A stretch of 64,000 nucleotides of DNA, from the NCBI RefSeq assembly GCF_015221995.1, contig NZ_JADFFM010000001.1:372001-436000 (forward strand), written 5' to 3'. Source of the stretch: Mucilaginibacter boryungensis (GTDB lineage Bacteria > Bacteroidota > Bacteroidia > Sphingobacteriales > Sphingobacteriaceae). Shown here in pieces: positions 53,248 to 61,074 of this stretch; position 1 is the first letter of the stretch, and each line of letters starts with the position of its first letter. The position numbers were made by a program, and so were the translations under genes. Under the pieces are notes generated by a model, which saw only the letters and a list, made by a program, of their open reading frames with translations, was not told where the DNA came from and did no database searches.

Positions 53248-54918
53248 TTATTGATTTTTAGGTAAAAGAGGCAATTCAAAATAAAATGTTGAGCCTTTTT
53301 TTAACTGACTTTCTACATTGATAACACCTTTATGATGTTTAATAATTTCAGATGAGATATATAGCCCCATGCCAAGTCCGCTGGTGCTAAATGATTTATC
53401 CTCTACACGGTAAAAGCGTTCAAATATTTTTTCGCGCTGTTCTTCAGAAAGGCCAATCCCAAAATCGGTAACCGATACACGCACATGGCCATCCAGTTTA
53501 ACGGCTTTAACAATTATTCTGCCTCCCTCGTCTGAATACTTAGTGGCATTGCTTACCAGGTTCATCAATACCTGTTCCAGGCGTTCGGGATTGCCATGCA
53601 CCATTAATTCGGGGTCAATTTCATGCTCGAAATGAAACGCCGGGTATATCTGGGCAGCATTTTCAACACCAGTAGTGATCATATTTGCCAGGTTAACGTC
53701 GGTTAACGGATAGGTAAGGCGGCCAGCTTGTATCTTACTAACATCAAGCAGGTCGTTGATTAGGTGGTGCAGTTTATTTATGGATATGTTGGCCTTATCT
53801 ATATATTGTTTAACCGTAGAGGGGATATCCTCTCTACGATAAATACTCATAATTTGCAGATACCCTTTCAAGCTGGTTAATGGTGTTTTAAGTTCATGGC
53901 TGGCTATGCCTATAAACTCGTCCTTTTTATCCATTTCCTGCTTTTGCTGTTCAATATCGGTGGCAGTACCTACCCAAAAAAGTATCTCGCCAAGCTCGTT
54001 CTTAAGCGGGATACCCCTGCTTAAATGCCAGCGATACTCACCATCGGCCCTTTTATAACGGTTCTCTACTTCAAAAATGCCTCCCGTTTCTAAAGCGGTC
54101 ATGTACCGTTCCATAGTAAGGGGCACGTCTTCAGGGTGTACAACCTCTTTCCAGCCCCATCCTTTAGTATCTTCGTGGTTTAAGCCGGTGTAGGTATACC
54201 AGCGTTGATTATAGAATGTTACTTCGCCATTGGGTAGGTTGGTCCAGGTCATTTGGGGGATATTATCAGTTAGCAACTTTAAATATTCCCTGCTAATGGT
54301 CAGATCCTTGGTACGCTCTTTTACGGTTTCTTCCAGTTCATCATTCAGTTTTTTGGTAAGCAGTTGTGCCTCTTCCAGCTTGTCAAACTGCAATTCAAGC
54401 TGTAGCTGGTTTTCTTTTTGGATGGTCAGATCGGTAATAATAAGGCTTAAAGCTTCTCCGCCATCAAACTCTATTACATTACAGGATAACAGGCAAGGGA
54501 TTAAATTGCTTGATTTACTTAAGATACCCAGTTCTGCCTTGCAATCCGCTATCCACGAACCGTTAAATATTTCGGCCAGTTTTTCCCATTCGGTCTCAGG
54601 TACGAATTTATTAAAATGATAGCCTATCACGTTTTCCAGCGGATGCCCTACCAGGCTGGCAAACTTTGAATTACTGTACAATATTACACCGTTCCGGTTC
54701 AGCGATATGGCACCTTCGTTCATTTTCTCAATAAACATGCGGTAACTCTGATCGGCACTTTTTAGCGTAAATAATTGCGGGCCTGCCTCATTCTTAACAA
54801 TAAGGGCATCAACCTGGCCGCTGCGTATAGCGTCAATTGCATCGTTGGCTTCGGCTAACTGCCAATGCAATTCGCGTAGCTCTGACTGCAGTTGTTCATA
54901 TGTCGGTCGCTGTTCCAT
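53248..54918 (-). CDS. Double-PAS sensor histidine kinase of the Kai operon
   Basis: A 556-residue soluble kinase with no transmembrane segment. A short coiled coil (1-45) precedes PAS 1 (about 60-165), a coiled coil (165-210), PAS 2 with PAC (about 213-325, YRWHLSRGIPLKNELGEI), HisKA with His341 in GIASHELKTPLTSL, and HATPase with N-box LVSNATKYSDEGG, G1 DFGIGL and G2 SGLGMGLYIS. It could read the state of KaiC or KaiB in the cytoplasm, in the role SasA plays in cyanobacteria, but lacks SasA's KaiB-like domain. No response regulator is adjacent. It starts 8 bp after the second kaiB stop. Confidence 0.88.
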   Translation of the reverse strand: MEQRPTYEQLQSELRELHWQLAEANDAIDAIRSGQVDALIVKNEAGPQLFTLKSADQSYRMFIEKMNEGAISLNRNGVILYSNSKFASLVGHPLENVIGYHFNKFVPETEWEKLAEIFNGSWIADCKAELGILSKSSNLIPCLLSCNVIEFDGGEALSLIITDLTIQKENQLQLELQFDKLEEAQLLTKKLNDELEETVKERTKDLTISREYLKLLTDNIPQMTWTNLPNGEVTFYNQRWYTYTGLNHEDTKGWGWKEVVHPEDVPLTMERYMTALETGGIFEVENRYKRADGEYRWHLSRGIPLKNELGEILFWVGTATDIEQQKQEMDKKDEFIGIASHELKTPLTSLKGYLQIMSIYRREDIPSTVKQYIDKANISINKLHHLINDLLDVSKIQAGRLTYPLTDVNLANMITTGVENAAQIYPAFHFEHEIDPELMVHGNPERLEQVLMNLVSNATKYSDEGGRIIVKAVKLDGHVRVSVTDFGIGLSEEQREKIFERFYRVEDKSFSTSGLGMGLYISSEIIKHHKGVINVESQLKKGSTFYFELPLLPKNQ

Positions 54919-54926
54919 ACTTTCAA

Positions 54927-55247
54927 TTACAGGCTAACGTTAAAACACTCCAATAGTTTTTTTGTGTCAGAAAGGTCGCCAATAAAGCGGCGTTCCGGTG
55001 CCGGGCTTTTCTTTATCAGCAATGGCAGGGCAATAATCTGTTCCTGCTCGGCAATACCAGGGCGCTGATAAACATCGATAATTTCCAGCTGGTAATTATC
55101 CTTTAAATGCGCCTCGCAAAAGGCTTTTATATTGTCCACAGCGCGGATAGAATTAGGTGAAGCCCCGGTAATATACAGGCGCAACAAATACATGCCATCG
55201 TACTGGCCTGTTCCATTATTTTGCTTCATCCATGTTTTTGCTTTCAT
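54927..55247 (-). CDS. KaiB-like protein, divergent copy
   Basis: A 106-residue thioredoxin-like KaiB fold: YLLRLYITGASPNSIRAVDN near residue 20 and the IIDVYQRPGIAEQEQIIALP block, ending RRFIGDLSDTKKLLECFN. It departs from cyanobacterial KaiB more than its neighbour, with the RFIGDLSD in place of RIIGDLSN. It starts 3 bp after the stop of the first kaiB gene and probably has a distinct partner or timing role. Confidence 0.85.
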   Translation of the reverse strand: MKAKTWMKQNNGTGQYDGMYLLRLYITGASPNSIRAVDNIKAFCEAHLKDNYQLEIIDVYQRPGIAEQEQIIALPLLIKKSPAPERRFIGDLSDTKKLLECFNVSL

Positions 55248-55250
55248 CGG

Positions 55251-55550
55251 CTATAATTGCGCGGGGCGTATATTCAGCCCTACTAACACTTTCTCTTCGT
55301 TTGATAGGTCTCCGATGATCTTACGTATCGGCTCGGGTACTTTACGCACCAGCGTAGGCACCGCAAATATCTGGTCGCCTTCGGCCAGTTGTGGCTTTTC
55401 CAGCAGGTCTACTACCTCTATTACATACTGTCCTTTTAAATACTCCTCGCAATATTTTTTCAGGTTGGTTAAAGCGGTGATAGATTTTTGTGTTTTACCG
55501 GCAACATACAACCGTAGTTCCCAGGCTTTTTTAGATTTTACTGTTGTCAT
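55251..55550 (-). CDS. kaiB: KaiB circadian-clock-type protein, canonical copy
   Basis: A 99-residue protein closely like cyanobacterial Kai[20 protein letters not shown] at residues 12-30, [20 protein letters not shown] at 42-61, then [20 protein letters not shown]. KaiB binds the CI ring of KaiC. The ATG overlaps the kaiC stop by 4 bp (ATGA), so translation is coupled. Confidence 0.9.
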   Translation of the reverse strand: MTTVKSKKAWELRLYVAGKTQKSITALTNLKKYCEEYLKGQYVIEVVDLLEKPQLAEGDQIFAVPTLVRKVPEPIRKIIGDLSNEEKVLVGLNIRPAQL

Positions 55551-57304
55551 TTCTTTTTACCGGATTTTTTTGCCGGTGGGTTTTCTTTTTCTGCTTCCGC
55601 TTCGCGCCTCATTTTTATCATTTCCTGGCGGGTTTTTTCCATAATATCTTTTCTCAGTTCTTCTTCCAGGTAAACCTTGTTCAGTTCTTCTTCAACAGAT
55701 TCAAACTCGGTTTGTAAACTGGATATTTTTGACTCTAATACTTTACGTTTCCGTAAAATTTCGCGGTCTTTTCTATCCAAGGCATAATTATGTAATGCTT
55801 TCCCGGTATTTTCCTTCAATTGTTCTGCTTCCCTGGCCGACCCCGTTAATACTCCTTCCGGGCCGAGGTACACGTCTACAAGATTCAAGCCATTATCTGT
55901 AATAATAAATTCGCGCACCTGGTTGCTGTGCTTCATCCCGCGCGATTTCATAACATACATGCCCCGGTTGCGCTCCCCGTTAAATTCAATGTCGCGCACC
56001 AGCAGCCAGGCATCTACCAGCGATGATACCCCTTCGTCGGTTTGCTCGTTCACAATGGTATTTAGTGACAAAGCGGTAAACATAACGGTGATCTGTTCTT
56101 CCATTAAAAAATCCAGCAGGCGCACCAGCATCGATTTTACATCCCCTACCGAGCCGATAGTGATCAGGTTGGTAATAGGGTCAAGCACTACGCAACTGGG
56201 TTTGAATTTGCGAATGTGCTTATGCATAGCTACCAGATGCATTTCAAGCCCATAAAGCGTTGGCCGCGAAGCGTGAAAGTTTAACAGGCCTTTATCTAAG
56301 TACTGCTGCAGATCTAATCCGATAGAACGCATATTACGAATGATCTGCTTTGGCGACTCTTCGAACGAAAAATAAATGCAGCGCTCGCCACGCTTGCAGG
56401 TTTCGGCAGCAAAATAAGCGGCTATACTTGTTTTACCGGTACCGGCAGTGCCCGATACCAAAATACTGCTGCCTTTAAAAAAGCCCTTGCCGCCCAACAT
56501 CTGATCAAGTCCGTGTATACCCGTTGGCATGCGCTCGGTTTGTACATCTTTAGATAAATGCAGCGATGTAACCGGCAGCACAGATATGCCTTCCTCATCA
56601 ATTAAAAAAGGATATTCATTTGTGCCATGCAATGTGCCACGGTATTTTACAATACGCAACCGGCGGGTTGATATTTGATCTATCACCCTATGGTCAAGCA
56701 GGATAACACAATCTGAAATGTATTCCTCCAGCCCCTGGCGGGTAAATTTGCCCTGGCCCCGTTCCCCGGTAACAATAGCAGTAACCCCTTTATCTTTCAA
56801 CCAATGAAACAGGCGCACCAGTTCGGCACGCAGGATACGCTGGTTGTTTAATCCCGCAAACAAGTTTTCTATGGTATCCAGTACCACGCGTTTGGCGCCT
56901 ATAGAGTTAATGGCATGTTCAAGCCTGATAAACAATCCGTCAAGGTCGTACTCGCCGGTTTCTTCTATTTCAATGCGTTCTATATGAACATGATCGACTC
57001 GTATCTTTTTTTCTTTTTGCAGTTTGTTAAGGTCGAACCCCAGCGATGCTACGTTTTGTGCCAGTTCATCGGCTTTTTCTTCAAACGCCATAAACACGCC
57101 CGGTTCATTAAATTCGGTTGCGCCCCGTATAATAAATTCTAACGATAACAACGTTTTACCACAGCCTGCTTCGCCGCATACCAGTGTTGGCCTACCTGTA
57201 GGCAATCCACCGCCGGTAACCTGGTCGAGCCCTATGATACCTGTAGGCGTTTTGGGCAGGGTTTGCCTTATAACTGCTTGTTTGTTTTCCCTGGATTTAC
57301 TCAT
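55547..57304 (-). CDS. kaiC: KaiC double-RecA ATPase with C-terminal coiled coil
   Basis: A 585-residue protein. CI has Walker A GEAGCGKT (44-51) and catalytic Glu pair E75-E76; CII has GTAGTGKT (285-292) and E315-E316. In [13 protein letters not shown] (422-431) aligns with the autophosphorylation segment of Synechococcus KaiC, giving S427-S428 where S431 and T432 sit, and T422 for T426. So both ATPase rings and the phosphosites look functional. Beyond residue 490 there is a 95-residue coiled coil and lysine-rich tail absent from the 519-residue cyanobacterial protein. There is no KaiA in the window. First gene of a four-gene operon with two kaiB genes and a PAS kinase. Confidence 0.92.
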   Translation of the reverse strand: MSKSRENKQAVIRQTLPKTPTGIIGLDQVTGGGLPTGRPTLVCGEAGCGKTLLSLEFIIRGATEFNEPGVFMAFEEKADELAQNVASLGFDLNKLQKEKKIRVDHVHIERIEIEETGEYDLDGLFIRLEHAINSIGAKRVVLDTIENLFAGLNNQRILRAELVRLFHWLKDKGVTAIVTGERGQGKFTRQGLEEYISDCVILLDHRVIDQISTRRLRIVKYRGTLHGTNEYPFLIDEEGISVLPVTSLHLSKDVQTERMPTGIHGLDQMLGGKGFFKGSSILVSGTAGTGKTSIAAYFAAETCKRGERCIYFSFEESPKQIIRNMRSIGLDLQQYLDKGLLNFHASRPTLYGLEMHLVAMHKHIRKFKPSCVVLDPITNLITIGSVGDVKSMLVRLLDFLMEEQITVMFTALSLNTIVNEQTDEGVSSLVDAWLLVRDIEFNGERNRGMYVMKSRGMKHSNQVREFIITDNGLNLVDVYLGPEGVLTGSAREAEQLKENTGKALHNYALDRKDREILRKRKVLESKISSLQTEFESVEEELNKVYLEEELRKDIMEKTRQEMIKMRREAEAEKENPPAKKSGKKK

Positions 57305-57783
57305 TGATATATTTCTTATGTATAATGCCGCCGCTTAGCTGTCAACTAATTGAACAGGCATTACCTTATTATTTAACATTTATAATTAATGTGGCTTGCA
57401 ACAGGGATCAGCTGATGAAGCCGTCTGGCGTATTTTTTTTGTTGCTGCACACGCTGCAACTAATACGCGGTTTGACAACAACAGGGATAAGAATATTGTT
57501 TTTTAACCCTCGGCAGGGTGACAATATTTTTACAAATATTATTTTACGGAATAATATTTTGCTTATTGGGTAAATTTTAATTTAATGAAATAGGGGAGCT
57601 TTGACAAGTTTTTTGTTAAACAAATAAGTTTAAAAATTGGGGGAAGCGAAGCTGTTTGTACAAGAATGAGATATATGATTTTGCCGGCTAAGACATGAAT
57701 ATGTGTGTTAAACAAAAAAGAGACACTATAGAAAGTGTCTCTAAAAAAATATCGGGAAAATTTTTCGCTTCTTTATTGAAATT
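57305..57783. other. 479-bp intergenic region upstream of kaiC
   Basis: No gene seen. It should hold the kaiC promoter (minus strand) but I find no clean TAnnTTTG with a spaced TTTG. It is AT-rich at 57510-57610. A terminator for the neighbouring lipoprotein gene lies at 57714-57742. Confidence 0.6.
57714..57742 (-). terminator. Terminator of the thioredoxin-like lipoprotein gene
   Basis: agagacact (57719-57727) and agtgtctct (57734-57742) are perfect arms with a 6-nt loop; the minus strand continues with a U run (plus 57714-57719). Confidence 0.85.
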
Positions 57784-58995
57784 TTATTTCTCAGCCAACA
57801 AGTCGTCGGTTAGTTTTTCAAACTCATTCACAAATGCTATGTAATGTTCGCCGGTACCTGGGCCGCTGTACCCGGTGTGTATTTTACGCACATCGCCTTT
57901 TTTATCAATAATAACAGTGGTTGGGAAAGCCACAAAATTAGCCAGCATTGGCAGGCTTTTCGCTGTTTCGTCTTTATTATTGGTAAAGCCGGTTATTAAT
58001 AAAGGATATGGTACATTAAAGCGGTTTTTTAGTTGCATCAAGGTTTTTTGCGAACGTGCGAAATCTGTAGTACGTTCATATGCCAGGCCTACTATCTCTA
58101 CACCCTTTGGGTGATATTTTTTGTAATAATTAACCAGGTAAGCGGTTTCATCCATACAATTGGGGCACCACGATCCCATAAACTGTACAATAACCACCTT
58201 GCCCTTAAATCGGTCGTCGGTAAGTGATACTTTATTGCCGTTGATGTCTTTAAATGTAAAGGCCAGCTTTTTATAACCGGGTTTAAGCGCAGTAAGCGAG
58301 TAAGCATCAGGCAGTTTGGCTTGTTCGTTCTTTACAGCTTCCCAACTATCGGCACCAAACTTACCATTATCTATGTTAACACTATCTTTAATGTTAGCGG
58401 TGAACAGGAATGCATGGCCACCATCAAAGCACGAAAGGTATAATTTATCGGCGTTAACGGCCCCCTCAAGGTAGCGGTAATCGCCGGTGGTGGTTAAAAA
58501 GGTACCTGTTATTTTGTTTCCCGCTTGCTTAAATTCGCCTATGGTAGTATCGCGCACGCCATCGCTGGTGAATACTGCCGACCAGCGCCCACTTAAATTT
58601 GCGGCTGGTTTATCCGGCGATTCAAAAAACCGGTAGGGTTGTCCGGGTGTGGCGGTAAATGCCAGCACATTATCTTTTTGGGCCAGGTGCTTTATCCATT
58701 TACCTTCCAGTTTGCCATCCTGCTGTTTCAGTTTAAATTCGGAATCGAACAGAGGCATCTTAATAAATACCGAATCGCCATCCATGCGCACATCTGGCAC
58801 ACGAAAGTGTTCGGCACCGTTAATAATAGCTATTTCCTGCTTACCCGCTGTGTCTTTTACCTCGAAGTTAAAGGGCAGCTCATCGCCGGTTTTCATTTTT
58901 AAAACCCCGCGCCAGATACCTGTTGTTAATTTAGGTGGGGCGCTTGTGCAGCCGCAAATGGCCGCTATTAGCAGCAAAAGGCCTATTCTTTTCAT
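57784..58995 (-). CDS. TlpA-like thioredoxin-fold lipoprotein
   Basis: A 403-residue lipoprotein (signal with lipobox IAAICGC, Cys at residue 16). The N-terminal 240 residues form a beta-rich region of unknown function (GIWRGVLKMKTGDELPFNFEV and LSGRWSAVFTSDG look like two related beta units). From about residue 245 follows an AhpC/TSA-thioredoxin domain with the redox motif WCPNC (MGSWCPNCMDETAYL). It is a periplasmic thiol-disulfide protein; substrate unknown. Its terminator is 42 bp downstream. Confidence 0.85.
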   Translation of the reverse strand: MKRIGLLLLIAAICGCTSAPPKLTTGIWRGVLKMKTGDELPFNFEVKDTAGKQEIAIINGAEHFRVPDVRMDGDSVFIKMPLFDSEFKLKQQDGKLEGKWIKHLAQKDNVLAFTATPGQPYRFFESPDKPAANLSGRWSAVFTSDGVRDTTIGEFKQAGNKITGTFLTTTGDYRYLEGAVNADKLYLSCFDGGHAFLFTANIKDSVNIDNGKFGADSWEAVKNEQAKLPDAYSLTALKPGYKKLAFTFKDINGNKVSLTDDRFKGKVVIVQFMGSWCPNCMDETAYLVNYYKKYHPKGVEIVGLAYERTTDFARSQKTLMQLKNRFNVPYPLLITGFTNNKDETAKSLPMLANFVAFPTTVIIDKKGDVRKIHTGYSGPGTGEHYIAFVNEFEKLTDDLLAEK

Positions 58996-59062
58996 AGTTA
59001 CAAGATGTAAAATGCCTACTAAATTAGTATTCTTTTAATAGTAAGCTATCTTTTAAATGTAA

Positions 59063-60202
59063 CTATTTCAATATATCGCGGGATATGACTATCTTCTGAA
59101 TTTCGGAAGTGCCTTCATATATCTGGGTGATCTTGGCATCGCGCATTAATCGCTCTACATGGTATTCTTTCACAAAACCATACCCGCCATGTATTTGCAC
59201 TGCCTCAACTGTTGTGTCCATTGCCACTTTAGATGCGAATAGTTTTGCTGTTGCGCTGGCCCTACCGTAAGGCTGATGATTATCTTTTAACCAGGCCGCT
59301 TTCAGGCATAATAAGCGTGCTGCCTCAATTTCGGTAGCCATGTCGGCCAGTTTAAATTGGATGGCCTGGTGTTCGGCAATGGGCTTACCAAAAGTTTTTC
59401 GTTCTTTGGCATAAGCAAGCGCCAGTTCATATGCCCCCGAGGCTATGCCTAAAGCTTGCGCAGCTATGCCAATGCGGCCGCCTTCCAGGGTGTTCATGGC
59501 AAATTTAAAACCGAAGCCATCCTCGCCAATACGGTTGGCTTTGGGTACTTTAACATCGGTAAACATTAACGAATGAGTATCAGAACCACGGATGCCTAAC
59601 TTATTTTCTTTAGGGCCAACGGTAAAACCCGGCATACCTTTTTCTACTATCAGGGCGTTAATGCCTTTATGCCCTTTAGCTGCATCGGTTTGGGCAATAA
59701 CCAGATAGGTTGATGCCGTACCACCGTTAGTGATCCAGTTTTTGGTGCCGTTCAACAAGTAATGATCGCCCATATCAATAGCCGTTGTATGCTGTGATGT
59801 GGCGTCGCTGCCGGCTTCCGGTTCCGATAAGCAGAACGCGCCAATCACTTCGCCGCTGGCCAATGGTACCAGGTATTTTTGTTTTTGCTCTTCGCTGCCA
59901 TATTTTTCTAATCCATAACATACCAGCGAATTATTTACAGATACTACAACCGATGCCGATGCGTCAATTTTAGATAGTTCTTCCATAGCCAGCACATAGC
60001 TAATGGCATCCATACCGGCACCACCATATTCAGGCGATGTCATCAAGCCCAAAAAGCCCAGTTCGCCTAATTTTTTAATTTGTTCGGCCGGGAATTTCTG
60101 ATGTTCATCGCGCTCAATTACGCCGGGTTTAAGTTCGGTTTGGGCAAAGTCGCGGGCGGCTTGCCTAATCATTAACTGTTCTTCTGTAAATTCAAAATGC
60201 AT
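59063..60202 (-). CDS. Acyl-CoA dehydrogenase
   Basis: A 379-residue flavoenzyme with N-terminal, middle and C-terminal helical domains: AFCLSEPEAGSDATSQHTTA near residue 124, FAD-contact GTKNWITNGG near 152, AMNTLEGGRIGIAAQALGIA near 234, and IYEGTSEIQKIVISRDIL at the C-terminus, with the catalytic Glu of the short/medium-chain type in EGTSE. It carries out the first oxidation step of fatty-acid beta-oxidation, with ETF as electron acceptor. Single gene. Confidence 0.95.
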   Translation of the reverse strand: MHFEFTEEQLMIRQAARDFAQTELKPGVIERDEHQKFPAEQIKKLGELGFLGLMTSPEYGGAGMDAISYVLAMEELSKIDASASVVVSVNNSLVCYGLEKYGSEEQKQKYLVPLASGEVIGAFCLSEPEAGSDATSQHTTAIDMGDHYLLNGTKNWITNGGTASTYLVIAQTDAAKGHKGINALIVEKGMPGFTVGPKENKLGIRGSDTHSLMFTDVKVPKANRIGEDGFGFKFAMNTLEGGRIGIAAQALGIASGAYELALAYAKERKTFGKPIAEHQAIQFKLADMATEIEAARLLCLKAAWLKDNHQPYGRASATAKLFASKVAMDTTVEAVQIHGGYGFVKEYHVERLMRDAKITQIYEGTSEIQKIVISRDILK

Positions 60203-60300
60203 GGGTCGTTATGGAATTATCTGACAAAAATAATTATTATGCGTGCATAGTAAAATTTATTACAAAATAAATGTGAAAGATGAGGGTTAGAGATTTGTCC

Positions 60301-60333
60301 AAAAAAAAAGAGAGCTCTTGCGAAGCTCCCTTT
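60301..60333 (-). terminator. Minus-strand terminator in the 60.2-60.6 kb gap
   Basis: agctcccttt (60324-60333) pairs with aaagagagct (60307-60316), one mismatch, 7-nt loop; the minus strand then runs into nine Us. The acyl-CoA dehydrogenase gene starts about 100 bp further, so this does not follow any known gene. Confidence 0.7.
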
Positions 60334-60487
60334 CCCCTAATTAATTTAAACTATTGATTAAACCCAAAACAAAGAACAAAAAACCTCAGCTTGGGCGTCT
60401 GAGAATTCAAAATAAAGTTTTTCACTGGTAGATGTAACCCTTTATATTTTATAATCTTTTCACAGATATTGTAGTGCCGTGCAATTA
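60301..60487 (-). ncRNA. Candidate small RNA, about 187 nt
   Basis: A promoter at 60494-60524 faces two terminator-like hairpins on the minus strand with no open frame between. The transcript would start near 60487 and end at about 60378 (first hairpin, ctcag/ctgag followed by six Us) or 60301 (second). The length suggests a trans-acting or 6S-like RNA, but I cannot fit 6S structure. Alternatively it is an attenuated leader of the acyl-CoA dehydrogenase gene. Confidence 0.45.
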
Positions 60488-60493
60488 TAATAA

Positions 60494-60524
60494 CAAATGT
60501 AAAGCCATTAATTCATCACTACAA
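60494..60524 (-). promoter_or_regulatory. Consensus promoter facing the candidate small RNA
   Basis: On the minus strand TTG (plus 60522-60524), a 20-bp spacer, then TACATTTG (plus 60494-60501). Matches TAnnTTTG exactly, with a GTTG rather than TTTG at -33. Confidence 0.55.
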
Positions 60525-60637
60525 CTACTTATACGTCAGAATTTGGAAATGGGTGTTTTTTTAAAATGGATATTGAGGGGCAAACTTTAAATTTCTATTT
60601 TTAACCAATTCAATACTCATTAAAATTATCTAAATAT

Positions 60638-60880
60638 ATGTTACTAACTGATTTTGAATATCTTAACAATTCAGAAGAGGCTTTTAAGAAGAAAGTAGCG
60701 TTACAAATAAAACGGCTGCGCAGGCAAAATCAGGTTACTCAGGAGAAGTTTTACAGCGAAACAAATATCAATATTGCCCGGTTAGAGTCGGGTAAAATAG
60801 ATGTTCGCCTCGACACTTTGCGTAAGGTTTGCTATTATTTTGATGTTTCTTTATCTGGTTTTTTTCAAGGGATTTATTAA
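60638..60880 (+). CDS. XRE-family small DNA-binding protein
   Basis: An 80-residue helix-turn-helix protein. The HTH is LRRQNQVTQEKFYSETNINIARLESG (residues 28-53), followed by IDVRLDTLRKVCYYFDVSLSGFF. Single-domain repressors of this kind often regulate a neighbour; the nearest genes are the candidate small RNA (divergent) and the M13 peptidase. Confidence 0.8.
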   Translation: MLLTDFEYLNNSEEAFKKKVALQIKRLRRQNQVTQEKFYSETNINIARLESGKIDVRLDTLRKVCYYFDVSLSGFFQGIY

Positions 60881-61043
60881 TTATTAAATAATTGGGCTTG
60901 TTTGCCTGTATAAATTATTGTCCATTTTTCTATTATTGTATACAGTGCTGTATTTTTCTACGGACAAAACCGTACAAAATGATCAATCATTCATCTAAAC
61001 ACATTGTTACAATGCATGCATAGTAAATAGATGCATTTTTAAT

Positions 61044-61051
61044 TAGGTTTG
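61044..61051 (+). promoter_or_regulatory. -7 box (TAGGTTTG) of the M13 peptidase gene
   Basis: TAGGTTTG fits TAnnTTTG, 23 bp before the ATG at 61075. No -33 TTTG at the proper distance. Confidence 0.4.
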
Positions 61052-61074
61052 TTTAATAAAGTAAACTCATTCGT

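Larger units (their letters stand above)
60203..60637. other. 435-bp intergenic region with a possible small RNA gene
   Basis: No open frame of reasonable length on either strand. The stretch 60301-60524 carries a minus-strand promoter and two terminators (see separate entries). The remainder, 60525-60637, is AT-rich upstream of the XRE gene. Confidence 0.6.
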
